Shown: in pieces, positions 18,191 to 26,643 of the stretch
Numbering within the stretch: the first letter of the stretch is position 1
Layout: every line of letters begins with the position of its first letter
Source: Corynebacterium kalinowskii
GTDB taxonomy: Bacteria; Actinomycetota; Actinomycetes; Mycobacteriales; Mycobacteriaceae
Reading direction: 5' to 3'
NCBI RefSeq assembly: GCF_009734385.1
Contig: NZ_CP046452.1
Coordinates: forward strand, 1,240,001-1,304,000
Length of the DNA stretch: 64,000 bases
Translations under genes and position numbers: made by a program
Notes under the pieces: generated by a model
The model's database searches: none
What the model saw: only the letters and a program-made list of their open reading frames with translations
Told to the model about the DNA's origin: nothing

Positions 18191-19635
18191 TAACCCACAG
18201 ATCCTTCCATTTGCAGTTCGATGAGGCGGTTGAGCTCAAGCGCGTACTCCATTGGGAGCTCCTTGGCGATCGGCTCAACAAAGCCACGGACGATCATGGC
18301 CATGGCCTCGTCCTCGGCAACGCCGCGGGACATCAGGTAGAACAGCTGATCCTCGGAGACCTGAGACACCTTCGCCTCGTGACCGAGGGAGACGTGGTCG
18401 TTACGGATGTCGTTGTACGGGTACGTGTCCGAGCGGGAGATGTTATCAACCAGCAGCGCGTCGCACTCGACGTTGGAGGTGGAGTGGTGCGCGTCCTTGT
18501 TGATCTGCACGAGGCCACGGTACGCAGCGCGGCCGCCACCGCGGGCAACGGACTTAGAGACAATGTTGGAGGACGTGTATGGCGCCATGTGCACCATCTT
18601 CGCGCCGGTGTCCTGGAACTGACCCTCGCCTGCGAACGCGACGGAGAGCACCTCACCCTTGGCATGTGGACCAGTCATCCACACAGCTGGGTACTTCATG
18701 GTCACCTTGGAGCCGATGTTGCCGTCGACCCACTCCATGGTGGCGCCTTCTTCACACTTGGTGCGCTTGGTCACCAGGTTGTAGACGTTGTTAGACCAGT
18801 TCTGGATCGTGGTGTAGCGGCAGCGGCCGCCCTTCTTCACGATGATTTCCACGACTGCAGAGTGCAGCGAGTCGGACTTGTAGATCGGAGCGGTACAACC
18901 CTCCACGTAGTGGACGTAGGCATCTTCGTCAACGACGATCAGCGTGCGCTCAAACTGGCCCATGTTCTCGGTGTTAATGCGGAAGTAAGCCTGCAGCGGG
19001 ATGTCCACGTGGACGCCCTTTGGCACGTAGATGAAGGAACCGCCGGACCAAACAGCGGTGTTCAGTGCGGAGAACTTGTTATCGCCGGAAGGGATGACGG
19101 TGCCGAAGTACTCGCGGAAGATATCCTCGTGCTCGCGCAGCGCGGTGTCGGTATCGACGAAGATGACGCCCTTTTCCTCCAGGTCCTCACGGATCTGGTG
19201 GTAGACGACCTCAGACTCGTACTGAGCGGCCACGCCAGCGACGAGGCGCTGCTTCTCGGCCTCTGGGATACCCAGCTTGTCGTAGGTGTTCTTAATGTCC
19301 TCAGGAAGTTCTTCCCAGGAGGTCGCCTGCTTCTCAGTAGAGCGGACGAAGTACTTAATGTTGTCGAAGTCGATGCCAGAGAGATCGGCGCCCCACTTCG
19401 GCATTGGCTTCTTGTCAAAGATCTCGAGTGCCTTGAGTCGACGCTCCAGCATCCACTCCGGCTCGTTCTTGAGACCAGAAATATCGCGGACGACAGCCTC
19501 GCTCAGTCCGCGCTTAGCGGCGGCACCTGCGACATCTGGGTCGTGCCAACCGAATTGGTACGCACCAATGGAGTCAATAATTTCATCGTCAGTGAGCTGC
19601 GGTTTGACGTCGCGCTCGTTAGTTGCCTGAGTCAT
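18190..19635 (-). CDS. sufB: SufB, Fe-S cluster scaffold subunit
   Basis: A 481-aa scaffold on which clusters form. The N-terminal helical part ([12 protein letters not shown]) and the beta-helix core with [20 protein letters not shown] are present, as is the C-terminal [20 protein letters not shown]. The Cys in EGCTAP corresponds to the functionally important conserved Cys of the family. The reading frame is uninterrupted, so no intein is present, in contrast to M. tuberculosis SufB. The start overlaps the sufR end by 17 bp. Confidence 0.97.
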   Translation of the reverse strand: MTQATNERDVKPQLTDDEIIDSIGAYQFGWHDPDVAGAAAKRGLSEAVVRDISGLKNEPEWMLERRLKALEIFDKKPMPKWGADLSGIDFDNIKYFVRSTEKQATSWEELPEDIKNTYDKLGIPEAEKQRLVAGVAAQYESEVVYHQIREDLEEKGVIFVDTDTALREHEDIFREYFGTVIPSGDNKFSALNTAVWSGGSFIYVPKGVHVDIPLQAYFRINTENMGQFERTLIVVDEDAYVHYVEGCTAPIYKSDSLHSAVVEIIVKKGGRCRYTTIQNWSNNVYNLVTKRTKCEEGATMEWVDGNIGSKVTMKYPAVWMTGPHAKGEVLSVAFAGEGQFQDTGAKMVHMAPYTSSNIVSKSVARGGGRAAYRGLVQINKDAHHSTSNVECDALLVDNISRSDTYPYNDIRNDHVSLGHEAKVSQVSEDQLFYLMSRGVAEDEAMAMIVRGFVEPIAKELPMEYALELNRLIELQMEGSVG

Positions 19636-20344
19636 CAGTAGCTCCTTCCCTTAAAGTTTCGCGTTGTGCCTTGGATGAGTTGTTAATAGGGATTAGTGGA
19701 ATGTTAGTTGTGCAGATCCCGTGGCCATCCACAATGGTGGCCAAAGGTTGAACGTGCTGGCCGAGGAGTTCGGCAATCACCCGGTGTTCTGCCTCGCATA
19801 GCTCCGGAAACTCCGAGGCCACGTGTGAGATTGGGCAATGGTGCTGGCAAAGCTGCATGCCACCGCCCGCAGAGCTTGTCGACGCCGCGTAGCCGCTTTT
19901 AGCAAAGGCTGCCACGATTTGCTCGGTGGTGTCCTTCACGGATTCTTCCGATGCGTCCGCCGGCGTGATGCCCGCGACTATCTTCTCGATCCGTTTCCGG
20001 GCAAAGACGCGCACTGCGTCTTCCCCACCGGCTTCACGTAGTGCTTCCAAAGCGGAGGCTGCTAGGCCGTCGTAGTCGTGTCCGAATTGGCTGCGCCCTT
20101 TGTCGGTGAGGACGAAGGACTTGGCTGGGCGTCCTCGACCTCGTTGGGCAAGCCCGCGGGCTGGCGCGACTTCCGCCAGACCTTCGGCTTCCAAAATGTC
20201 CAAGTGACGTCGTACTCCCGCTGCTGAAAGGCCGAGTCGTTCTCCGAGATCGGATGCGCTACACGGCCCATTCTTCAGGAGCATGTCCATGATGTCGCTG
20301 CGCGTGCGTCCGTCAGCGTGCTCCGGATGGATGTGGGCTGTCAT
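19619..20344 (-). CDS. sufR: SufR-type Fe-S responsive repressor of the suf operon
   Basis: A 241-aa regulator with an N-terminal winged helix ([20 protein letters not shown] then [18 protein letters not shown], about residues 16-62). A C-terminal domain carries Cys166, Cys170, Cys183 and Cys211, the type of cluster that binds Fe-S in SufR. It heads the suf operon, and autoregulation is expected from the family. ATG at 20344 is preceded by a strong AGGAGGTGAT ribosome site. A longer upstream frame exists but lacks such support. A palindrome at 20397-20408 lies in its promoter. Confidence 0.93.
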   Translation of the reverse strand: MTAHIHPEHADGRTRSDIMDMLLKNGPCSASDLGERLGLSAAGVRRHLDILEAEGLAEVAPARGLAQRGRGRPAKSFVLTDKGRSQFGHDYDGLAASALEALREAGGEDAVRVFARKRIEKIVAGITPADASEESVKDTTEQIVAAFAKSGYAASTSSAGGGMQLCQHHCPISHVASEFPELCEAEHRVIAELLGQHVQPLATIVDGHGICTTNIPLIPINNSSKAQRETLREGATDDSGN

Positions 20345-20396
20345 GCGACGATCACCTCCTGAATTCTCAACTAACTGTCCAACGTAGCTATTAGAC

Positions 20397-20408
20397 AACA
20401 CAAGTGTT
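20397..20408. promoter_or_regulatory. Candidate SufR operator
   Basis: AACACAAGTGTT has perfect 5-bp arms AACAC/GTGTT around AA. It lies about 53 bp upstream of sufR and would overlap the -35 of a minus-strand promoter with -10 TACGTT (20386-20381). Known mycobacterial SufR sites also use ACAC/TGTG-type arms but with different spacing. Confidence 0.45.
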
Positions 20409-20478
20409 CCGTAATTCACGAGGTTTGTCCAGCCCCACGGCCACGACACGCCGAACATGGGCGATTCGTTGACTCTTG

Positions 20479-20484
20479 TAGGAT
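20479..20484 (+). promoter_or_regulatory. -10 element of mptB, likely leaderless
   Basis: TAGGAT ends 8 nt before a GTG at 20493 and no Shine-Dalgarno is present between them. This element is the main reason for choosing GTG 20493 rather than the upstream ATG at 20457, which would lie outside such a transcript. Confidence 0.45.
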
Positions 20485-20492
20485 TAAGCACC

Positions 20493-22151
20493 GTGATTAC
20501 TTCCAGCAGTATCCATGGCATGACCTGGCTAAAAGACGCCCTGCCGCGCCTGGGTACCCCTGGCTCCCGCTCTGCTGAGCTTCACGACGACCGTTCCCTT
20601 GATGCCCTCCCACTTTCGCCGTCCGAACTGCAGAGATTCATCATTCTGCGTTGGATCGGAACCGTAGGGTCCTTGCTCATGGGTTTTGGCGCCCTCGGTG
20701 CTGGCGCTTTCCCGGTCGTCAACAACCCTTACCCCGGTTACCCCGGCGGCGGGTTCATGGCTCGCATGCTCACCACGTCGTCGATCATCACGCTGATTGG
20801 AGTCGGCTTCCTCGTTCTCGCTTGGGTCCTCATGGCACCGTTCGTGAGTACCACCCTTGCCGTGCCGATTGCCGGGACAGCAAGCAACGCCCACCGGGTG
20901 AGCATGAACATGCTGCGTCGTACCTTCGTCGCCTGGGTGCTACCGATTGCTCTCACTGCCCCGCTCTTTACCCAGGACATCTATTCCTATCTGGCCCAAG
21001 GCGCCATCGTTGCAAATGGGTTAGACCCGTATTCTGCGGGGCCGATCGACCTACTCGGACCAGACAACACCTTGGCTCGCAGTGTTCCCTTCATCTGGGC
21101 GCACTCGCCATCACCCTATGGGCCGGTGGCTCTCATGTTCGCTGCTGTTATCAGCCACCTCACTGATAACAGCATTGTGCTGGGAGTGCTGGCACACCGA
21201 CTGCTCTCTGTGGTGGCACTAGTGTGCGCAGCCTGGGGCGTCGTGAAGCTTGCCGGCCGCTGCAACGTGTCAAAGCAGGCGGCGATGTGGCTGGGCATCC
21301 TGAATCCGCTGTGCATGCTCCATCTCATCGGTGGCATTCACAATGAGTCCGTGATGCTCGGTTTCATGATCGCTGGCATCGAGATCGCCTTGCGGGGCAT
21401 TGAATCCAAGGGTGCGCCTGCCTGGCTCCTGTTCGCGCTCGGGGGCGCGCTAATTACCTGCGGCGGGCTGGTCAAAGTAACCGGCTTTATCGCGCTGGGT
21501 TTCGTGGGTATGGCCTTGGCGCGGAAGCTGCACCTCGGTGGCAAGGGACCGCTGACCGCCGTTGCGTTGGCGGTGGCTGCCCAATGCACGATTCTCATAG
21601 TGACGACGGCGATAGTTACCGCCGCGTCCGGGATCGGTTTGGGGTGGATCACCGGCCAGGGCGGTGCCGCGACCATTCGGAGCTGGATGTCTATCACCAC
21701 TGACGTGGGCGTGATATCCGGGTTGATCGGTGGTTGGCTGGGGCTCGGCGACCATACCGAGCAAATGCTCGCGGTCTCTCGCCTAGTGGGCCTGGTCATT
21801 GCCGGAGGTTTTATGCTCCGCATGCTCTTGGCTACGTTCCGTGGTCGCATCCATACCATCGGTGGGCTCGGCGCAGCCATGTTTGTCCTGGTCGTGCTCT
21901 TCCCAGTTGTACACCCGTGGTATCTGTTGTGGGCGATTGTTCCGCTTGCCGCCTGGGCAAACCGCCCGCTCTTTCGCGTGCTCACTGTGCTTTACTCCGC
22001 GATCATGAGCTTCTTCGTTCTCCCACGTGGCCTCCGGCTGCCTCCTGAGACGGTGGTTAGCATTTATGTAGGGGCCGCCATCATCTTCGCTTTGTTGCTG
22101 GCTGCATTGTGGTGGTTGTTGAAGCGTCGGGGCATCGTTGGCCTACACTGA
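20493..22151 (+). CDS. mptB: Alpha-1,6-mannosyltransferase MptB-like (GT-C)
   Basis: A 552-aa polytopic membrane glycosyltransferase with about 12-13 hydrophobic segments. The extracytoplasmic loop after an early helix has TQDIYSYLAQGAIVANGLDP, with the acidic residue expected in GT-C enzymes, and a later NPLCMLHLIGGIHNESVMLG motif. In C. glutamicum MptB starts the alpha-1,6-mannan backbone of lipomannan using polyprenyl-phosphomannose (known). Synteny supports the name: it sits between sufR and the ABC exporter, as in C. glutamicum and M. tuberculosis. Alternative starts are ATG 20457 (564 aa) and ATG 20520. Confidence 0.88.
   Translation: MITSSSIHGMTWLKDALPRLGTPGSRSAELHDDRSLDALPLSPSELQRFIILRWIGTVGSLLMGFGALGAGAFPVVNNPYPGYPGGGFMARMLTTSSIITLIGVGFLVLAWVLMAPFVSTTLAVPIAGTASNAHRVSMNMLRRTFVAWVLPIALTAPLFTQDIYSYLAQGAIVANGLDPYSAGPIDLLGPDNTLARSVPFIWAHSPSPYGPVALMFAAVISHLTDNSIVLGVLAHRLLSVVALVCAAWGVVKLAGRCNVSKQAAMWLGILNPLCMLHLIGGIHNESVMLGFMIAGIEIALRGIESKGAPAWLLFALGGALITCGGLVKVTGFIALGFVGMALARKLHLGGKGPLTAVALAVAAQCTILIVTTAIVTAASGIGLGWITGQGGAATIRSWMSITTDVGVISGLIGGWLGLGDHTEQMLAVSRLVGLVIAGGFMLRMLLATFRGRIHTIGGLGAAMFVLVVLFPVVHPWYLLWAIVPLAAWANRPLFRVLTVLYSAIMSFFVLPRGLRLPPETVVSIYVGAAIIFALLLAALWWLLKRRGIVGLH
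22144..22149 (+). promoter_or_regulatory. Possible -10 element for the ABC transporter genes
   Basis: TACACT overlaps the end of mptB (stop TGA 22149-22151) and ends 8 nt before the GTG at 22158. Both a leaderless internal promoter and simple coupling to mptB are possible. Confidence 0.35.
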
Positions 22152-22157
22152 TTCCTT

Positions 22158-23072
22158 GTGAACGCTCTCGATTCTGCGTTGTCAGTGCGCAACGTATCTA
22201 AGTCTTTCGGTGACAAGGTCGCCGTCACCGGGCTTTCCTTTGATGTTCCGGCAGCATCTGTTCTCGCGCTGCTGGGCCCGAACGGCGCCGGCAAGACAAC
22301 GACGATCGAGATGTGCGAGGGCTTCCAGAAGCCTGACTCGGGGGAGATCCGTGTGCTCGGGCTCGACCCCACCCGTGCACCTGGCCAGGTGCGAGAGCGC
22401 ATCGGCATTATGCTACAGGGAGGCGGCGCCTACCCAGGGGTGCGGGTAGAAGAAATGCTGCGTCTTACCGCCTCGTACAGCGCTGATCCTCACGACGTAG
22501 ATTGGCTCCTCGAGCTCGTGGGTCTCGAGGCGCAGCGTCGCACGCCTTATCGACGCCTCTCCGGCGGGCAGCAACAACGCCTGTCTCTGGCACAGGCATT
22601 GGTAGGCAAACCCGAACTGATGTTCCTAGACGAACCGACCGCTGGCATGGACGCACAATCTCGCCTCTTGGTGTGGGACCTCATTGATCGCCTTCGAGCG
22701 GACGGTGTCACTGTCATCCTTACCACTCACCTGATGGATGAAGCCGAGGCGCTGGCAGATCAAGTGGTGATCGTTGATCATGGTGCCCTGGTGGCTGCAG
22801 GTACACCAGCAGAGCTCATGAAGCGTGGGTCTGAAGTTTCCCACATCCATGTCTCCACGTCTTCCGCCCTGGATCTATCGGCGGTGGAGCTTCCCGGCGA
22901 AGCGATTCGCCCACTGACCTATCGTTTCCAGGCTCCGGCCACTCCGGAATCCATTTCTCAGATTGTGTCGGCCGCTGCAGCACAAAACGTCTTAATTAGG
23001 AGCCTTGAGGTGGATAAGGCATCGCTGGAGGAAGTGTTCCTTGATATCACCGGCCGAAAGATGAGGACTTAA
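22158..23072 (+). CDS. ABC transporter ATP-binding protein
   Basis: A 304-aa ATPase of the drug/antibiotic-exporter type. It has Walker A LLGPNGAGKTTTIEMCEGF (about 38-56), signature LSGGQQQRLSLAQAL, Walker B LMFLDEPTAGMDA and the switch His in TTHLMDEAEAL. The C-terminal 80 residues form the extension common in DrrA-like exporters. The next gene, the permease, begins directly after the stop. M. tuberculosis has a matching transporter in the same place near ctaA. The substrate is unknown. Confidence 0.9.
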   Translation: MNALDSALSVRNVSKSFGDKVAVTGLSFDVPAASVLALLGPNGAGKTTTIEMCEGFQKPDSGEIRVLGLDPTRAPGQVRERIGIMLQGGGAYPGVRVEEMLRLTASYSADPHDVDWLLELVGLEAQRRTPYRRLSGGQQQRLSLAQALVGKPELMFLDEPTAGMDAQSRLLVWDLIDRLRADGVTVILTTHLMDEAEALADQVVIVDHGALVAAGTPAELMKRGSEVSHIHVSTSSALDLSAVELPGEAIRPLTYRFQAPATPESISQIVSAAAAQNVLIRSLEVDKASLEEVFLDITGRKMRT

Positions 23073-23831
23073 ATGTTTCAGCCCGGTACCTTTAGCCCTG
23101 CCCCGCAACGTGCTTCTATCGGCGCGATGGTGCGGGCGCAAGCCTTGATCGAAGCCAAGCTCTTTCTGCGCCACGGCGAGCAGCAGCTGTTGTCCATGAT
23201 CATTCCGCTCGCGTTGTTGGTCGGTCTCACACTGGTGCCCGTGCTTGACGACGCCGATCCAGTGCAGCGCGTGTTCCCCTTCACCCTGGCGATAGCCGGA
23301 ATGAGCGCCGGATTCACTGGACAAGCCATCGCGGTCGCGTTCGACCGTCGATACGGCGCTCTCAAACGGATCGGTGCCTCTGGCGTGCCCGCGTGGACGA
23401 TCATCGTTGGCAAGGTCGTTGCGGTGCTCGCAGTGGCGCTGCTTCAGGCCATTGTGTTGGGTGCCGTTGCCACAGTCCTCGGCTTTCACACGAGCATGCT
23501 CGGCGTTCTGTTGTCCTTCTGTGCAGTTGTTATGGGTGTTGCCACGTTCACAGCTCTAGGTTTGCTACTCGGTGGCACTCTGGGCTCCGAAGCCGTGCTG
23601 GCCAGCGCTAACCTCATTTGGTTCGTTCTCATCGGCGCGGCAGCCTATGCCACTTTCCGCGCTGGTGCTGATGCTTCTCCATGGCTACAGTGGCTGCCTT
23701 CTGTGGCTGTCGTGGAGTCCCTGACCTCCGCGTTCCAAGGAAGTGTCGCCTGGCTGTCCTTCCTCGTCCTCGGATGTTGGTTTGCGGCGGCATCGATAGC
23801 AGCTGTTCGGCTGTTTAAGTTCACCGGCTAG
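23073..23831 (+). CDS. ABC-2 type transporter permease
   Basis: A 252-aa membrane protein with six predicted hydrophobic segments and an N-terminal amphipathic part (ALIEAKLFLRHGEQQLLSM) typical of ABC-2 exporters. It follows the ATPase with no gap, so the two form one exporter of unknown cargo. The neighbouring heme and lipomannan genes do not define its substrate. Confidence 0.88.
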   Translation: MFQPGTFSPAPQRASIGAMVRAQALIEAKLFLRHGEQQLLSMIIPLALLVGLTLVPVLDDADPVQRVFPFTLAIAGMSAGFTGQAIAVAFDRRYGALKRIGASGVPAWTIIVGKVVAVLAVALLQAIVLGAVATVLGFHTSMLGVLLSFCAVVMGVATFTALGLLLGGTLGSEAVLASANLIWFVLIGAAAYATFRAGADASPWLQWLPSVAVVESLTSAFQGSVAWLSFLVLGCWFAAASIAAVRLFKFTG

Positions 23832-23859
23832 CCGTTTACCTTTATCGGCCCGGCAGGGA

Positions 23860-23865
23860 TAAGAT
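23860..23865 (+). promoter_or_regulatory. -10 element of ctaA, likely leaderless
   Basis: TAAGAT ends 8 nt before the GTG at 23874. The spacer TCGAAGAT lacks a ribosome site, so transcription probably starts at or very near the GTG. Confidence 0.5.
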
Positions 23866-23873
23866 TCGAAGAT

Positions 23874-24770
23874 GTGAATACCGCAGCTAATACGTGGGTG
23901 AAGCGTCTCGCGCTCACCGTTCTCATCAGTCAGATCGCCATTACAGTAACCGGATCGCTGGTGCGCGTGACCGGCTCCGGGCTGGGCTGCAACACCTGGC
24001 CTAATTGCCATGAAGGCTCCCTGGTCCCTGTCGAAGGTGCTGCCCCTTGGATTAACCAAATCATCGAATTCGGTAACCGTGGCCTTGCCATCATTCTCGG
24101 ATTCCTGGTGCTTGCCCTGCTGGTGGCAGTGTACAAGGCCAATCGCAGTAAATTGATTAAGCTCCACGCCTGGTACCAGTTCGCTGGTGTGATCTTCCAG
24201 GGCATCCTCGGAGGCATCTCTGTCCGTCTCGACCTCCAGTGGTGGTCTGTAGCGTTGCACTTCCTGCCGTCTATGCTGCTCATTTGGCTCGCGGTGTTGC
24301 TCTACGAGCACGTGAAGGAAAGCGACGAAGGCGTCGACCAATGGATGTACCCTCGGCCGCTTCGTCTCCTCACAGTTGGCTCTGCAGTCTCCCTGGTAGC
24401 AGTGCTGGTGACCGGAACAATGGTCACTGGTGCTGGCGTGCACTCGGGAGATAAGGGCATCGGCATGGAGGGTCGTCTGAACGTTCCGATCATCGAGATC
24501 GCCCATATCCACGCCCACTTCATGTACCTGTATCTCGGCCTGACAATTGGTCTCGTCGTGGCACTGTTTACGGTTAAGGCCTCGGAGAAGGCCCGCAAGC
24601 TCGGTGTTATGTTGATCGTCTTGATCCTCGTACAGGCAGCCGTCGGCCTGATTCAGTACTGGTTCGGTATCCCAAGCTGGACTATCCCAGTTCACGTCGC
24701 ACTGTCTGGCATCGTGACCGCATACACCGCTTGGCTCTACGCAGCCGGACGTGAGCGCGTAGCTGCATAG
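23874..24770 (+). CDS. ctaA: Heme A synthase
   Basis: A 298-aa membrane enzyme that oxidises the heme O methyl group to give heme A for the aa3 cytochrome oxidase. About eight hydrophobic segments are visible. Conserved features include RVTGSGLGCNTWPNCHEG in the first loop, with the paired Cys of the family, and His residues in transmembrane segments (FGNRGLA region, SVALHFLPSM, IAHIHAHFMYLYLG, VHVALSG) that would bind heme. The reaction order fits the presence of ctaB nearby on the opposite strand. Confidence 0.95.
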   Translation: MNTAANTWVKRLALTVLISQIAITVTGSLVRVTGSGLGCNTWPNCHEGSLVPVEGAAPWINQIIEFGNRGLAIILGFLVLALLVAVYKANRSKLIKLHAWYQFAGVIFQGILGGISVRLDLQWWSVALHFLPSMLLIWLAVLLYEHVKESDEGVDQWMYPRPLRLLTVGSAVSLVAVLVTGTMVTGAGVHSGDKGIGMEGRLNVPIIEIAHIHAHFMYLYLGLTIGLVVALFTVKASEKARKLGVMLIVLILVQAAVGLIQYWFGIPSWTIPVHVALSGIVTAYTAWLYAAGRERVAA

Positions 24771-24784
24771 TTCTTGAAACTGTT

Positions 24785-24813
24785 AAAGCCCGTCATTTTT
24801 GACGGGCTTTTTT
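24785..24813 (+). terminator. Rho-independent terminator after ctaA
   Basis: AAAGCCCGTC (24785-24794) pairs with GACGGGCTTT (24801-24810), followed by a run of Ts. This is a textbook intrinsic terminator 15 nt after the ctaA stop, and it may also act weakly on the convergent gene. Confidence 0.9.
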
Positions 24814-24835
24814 GATTCGTGGAGCTACTTCTTAG

Positions 24836-25411
24836 CTAAGCAGCCTTCGGGCGACGGAACTTGGACAGGAACCAGAAGAAGCCCAGCACTACTGGAATAA
24901 GCAGGATAAACACGAGCAGTGGCGCGAGCAGCGCGGCTCCGGTCAGCGATGCTGCGGCCACGTTCTCAGCAGTGGAAACCACCGGGGCACCGATGCCCAC
25001 AGTTCCCGCATTAATTACTGGCCGAGTCGTGGACTTCATCAAGTGCATAACCAAGGCGACTACGAAACCAACGACAAGAAGAATCCACGTCTGTGGATCA
25101 GAAAGCATCTCGGTGGAAGACACTGTTTGATCGCCAAACACTGAGGCGAACATGATGCCACCGGAGGTTGGTCGAATCAGGGTTTGAATGATGTCGTTGA
25201 CCGAATCGACCGCGGGAATCTTGTCCGCAACGAGCTCAATGGCGAGCAGCAGGCCGACGACAACCAGCAGAATAGGGTTGGTGAGCCACATCCAGCCCTC
25301 AGGCAGCGACACGATGTCCGTGTAGCGTGCAAGCAGTCCGTAGGCTAGCAGAGGTATATAAGCGTTGAGCCCCGCCGAGGTGGCGAGGCCAATGGCAGTA
25401 GAAAGTCCCAT
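24836..25411 (-). CDS. DUF4126 family membrane protein
   Basis: A 191-aa membrane protein with about five hydrophobic segments. It opens with MGLSTAIGLATSAGLNAYIP, typical of DUF4126, and ends with a basic KFRRPKAA tail. Function is unknown. It lies 24 nt downstream of ctaB on the same strand and so may be co-transcribed with heme O synthase. A link to heme or cytochrome oxidase assembly would be inference from position only. Confidence 0.8.
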   Translation of the reverse strand: MGLSTAIGLATSAGLNAYIPLLAYGLLARYTDIVSLPEGWMWLTNPILLVVVGLLLAIELVADKIPAVDSVNDIIQTLIRPTSGGIMFASVFGDQTVSSTEMLSDPQTWILLVVGFVVALVMHLMKSTTRPVINAGTVGIGAPVVSTAENVAAASLTGAALLAPLLVFILLIPVVLGFFWFLSKFRRPKAA

Positions 25412-25435
25412 GCCACTAAGTAAAACACAAGAGGG

Positions 25436-26347
25436 CTAAATGAGACTGCCCAAGGTGTTAAGGTTCAAGATCGCATCAATCGACAGCGCGACAAACACGG
25501 CCGCCAAGTAGTTGTTGGAAAGGATGAACAACGCGAGCGGCTTAGTTTCCTCACCACGTGAGACCTTGCCGTGAAGTCGCGTTGCCGTCCAGATGAACCA
25601 GATGCCCGCTAGCACCGCTACCACGGCGTAGAGCCATCCGGTCGCAGGAACCAAAAGGAGCGTGGTCAATACGGTTGCCCAGGTGTACCAAACGATCTGG
25701 CGGGTTACCTCGTGTGGGGGCTTAACGACGGGCAGCATAGGCACGCCAGCAGCCTTGTAGTCTTCCCGGTACTTCATCGCCAGAGCCCACGTATGGGGTG
25801 GCGTCCAGAAGAAGATGACCATGAACATGACAATTGCCTGCCACCAGTTGGCAGGAGTTCCGGCGGGCAGATTGTCAGTAATGACAGCCCAGCCCACCAC
25901 CACGGGCATACATCCGGCAGCGCCACCCCACACGATGTTCATGGGGGTAGAACGCTTCAGCCACTTGGTGTAGACGAAAATATAAAAGGCGATGGTGAGC
26001 ATGACGAACACCGCTGCCAGCAGCGAATTGCACAACAGCCATAGCCAGAAGAAGCTGACGACAGTCAGCGTCCAGGCAAATATCGTTGCTGCCCGATTTG
26101 AGACGGTGTCTTTAGCCAACGGACGCTTCTGCGTTCGACCCATCACCTTGTCGATGTCTGAATCGGCCACCATATTGAAGGTGTTCGCCGCAGCTGCGCC
26201 CATCCAGCCACCGATCACGGTGAGCAGAATCAGCGCCGCATTGTGTTCGCCACGTTCTGCCTGGAGCATGGCGGGGATGGTAGCCACTAAGAGGAGCTCA
26301 ATCACCCGAGGCTTCGTCAGCGCGATATAAGCCTTGATTGTCTCCAA
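25436..26347 (-). CDS. ctaB: Protoheme IX farnesyltransferase (heme O synthase)
   Basis: A 303-aa UbiA-type prenyltransferase with about nine membrane helices that farnesylates heme B to heme O. The two polyprenyl-diphosphate motifs are visible: [20 protein letters not shown] (about residue 59) and [18 protein letters not shown] (about 192). Translation appears to start at a TTG, with GGAGG 7 nt upstream on the minus strand. It is divergent from tkt across a 296-bp spacer. Confidence 0.95.
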   Translation of the reverse strand: METIKAYIALTKPRVIELLLVATIPAMLQAERGEHNAALILLTVIGGWMGAAAANTFNMVADSDIDKVMGRTQKRPLAKDTVSNRAATIFAWTLTVVSFFWLWLLCNSLLAAVFVMLTIAFYIFVYTKWLKRSTPMNIVWGGAAGCMPVVVGWAVITDNLPAGTPANWWQAIVMFMVIFFWTPPHTWALAMKYREDYKAAGVPMLPVVKPPHEVTRQIVWYTWATVLTTLLLVPATGWLYAVVAVLAGIWFIWTATRLHGKVSRGEETKPLALFILSNNYLAAVFVALSIDAILNLNTLGSLI

Positions 26348-26643
26348 AGGAAATCCTCCAGCACAGATCCGTTAATGGGTGAATTGCATTCTTGCGCCCT
26401 GCCACCTCTGAAAGAGTTGTGGACATAGACGCTACCGAGAGTGGTCGTGTCTCGAGGTGACATAGTTCCCGGGGGTAGAAATGCTAACTGAGTCATGGTA
26501 GCCCTTAGCCACCAGTATTGACGAATCGGATACCCACCCGGGGAAATTCACTAAACTGGTCATCGTGAGCTTCGGCGGCTCCTGACAGTTGCTGCCTTGA
26601 AGCGCTTTTCATTTACTGCCTATCCGAATAGAAGGACTACCCC
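26348..26643. other. 296-nt divergent promoter region between ctaB and tkt
   Basis: This region holds the promoters of ctaB (leftward) and the tkt-tal-zwf-opcA-pgl operon (rightward). A TAAACT hexamer at 26552-26557 is the best -10 for tkt. AGAAGGA at 26630-26636 is the tkt ribosome site. I saw no coding frame, hairpin or known operator consensus in it. Confidence 0.55.
26552..26557 (+). promoter_or_regulatory. -10 element of the tkt operon
   Basis: TAAACT about 87 nt upstream of the tkt GTG gives an expected leader of about 80 nt. The -35 is not conserved enough to define. Confidence 0.45.

Noticed and set aside
18211..19641. 476-codon open frame on the plus strand opposite sufB
   Set aside because: Low-complexity V/H/D/G composition typical of antisense frames in GC-rich genes; sufB on the other strand is unmistakable.
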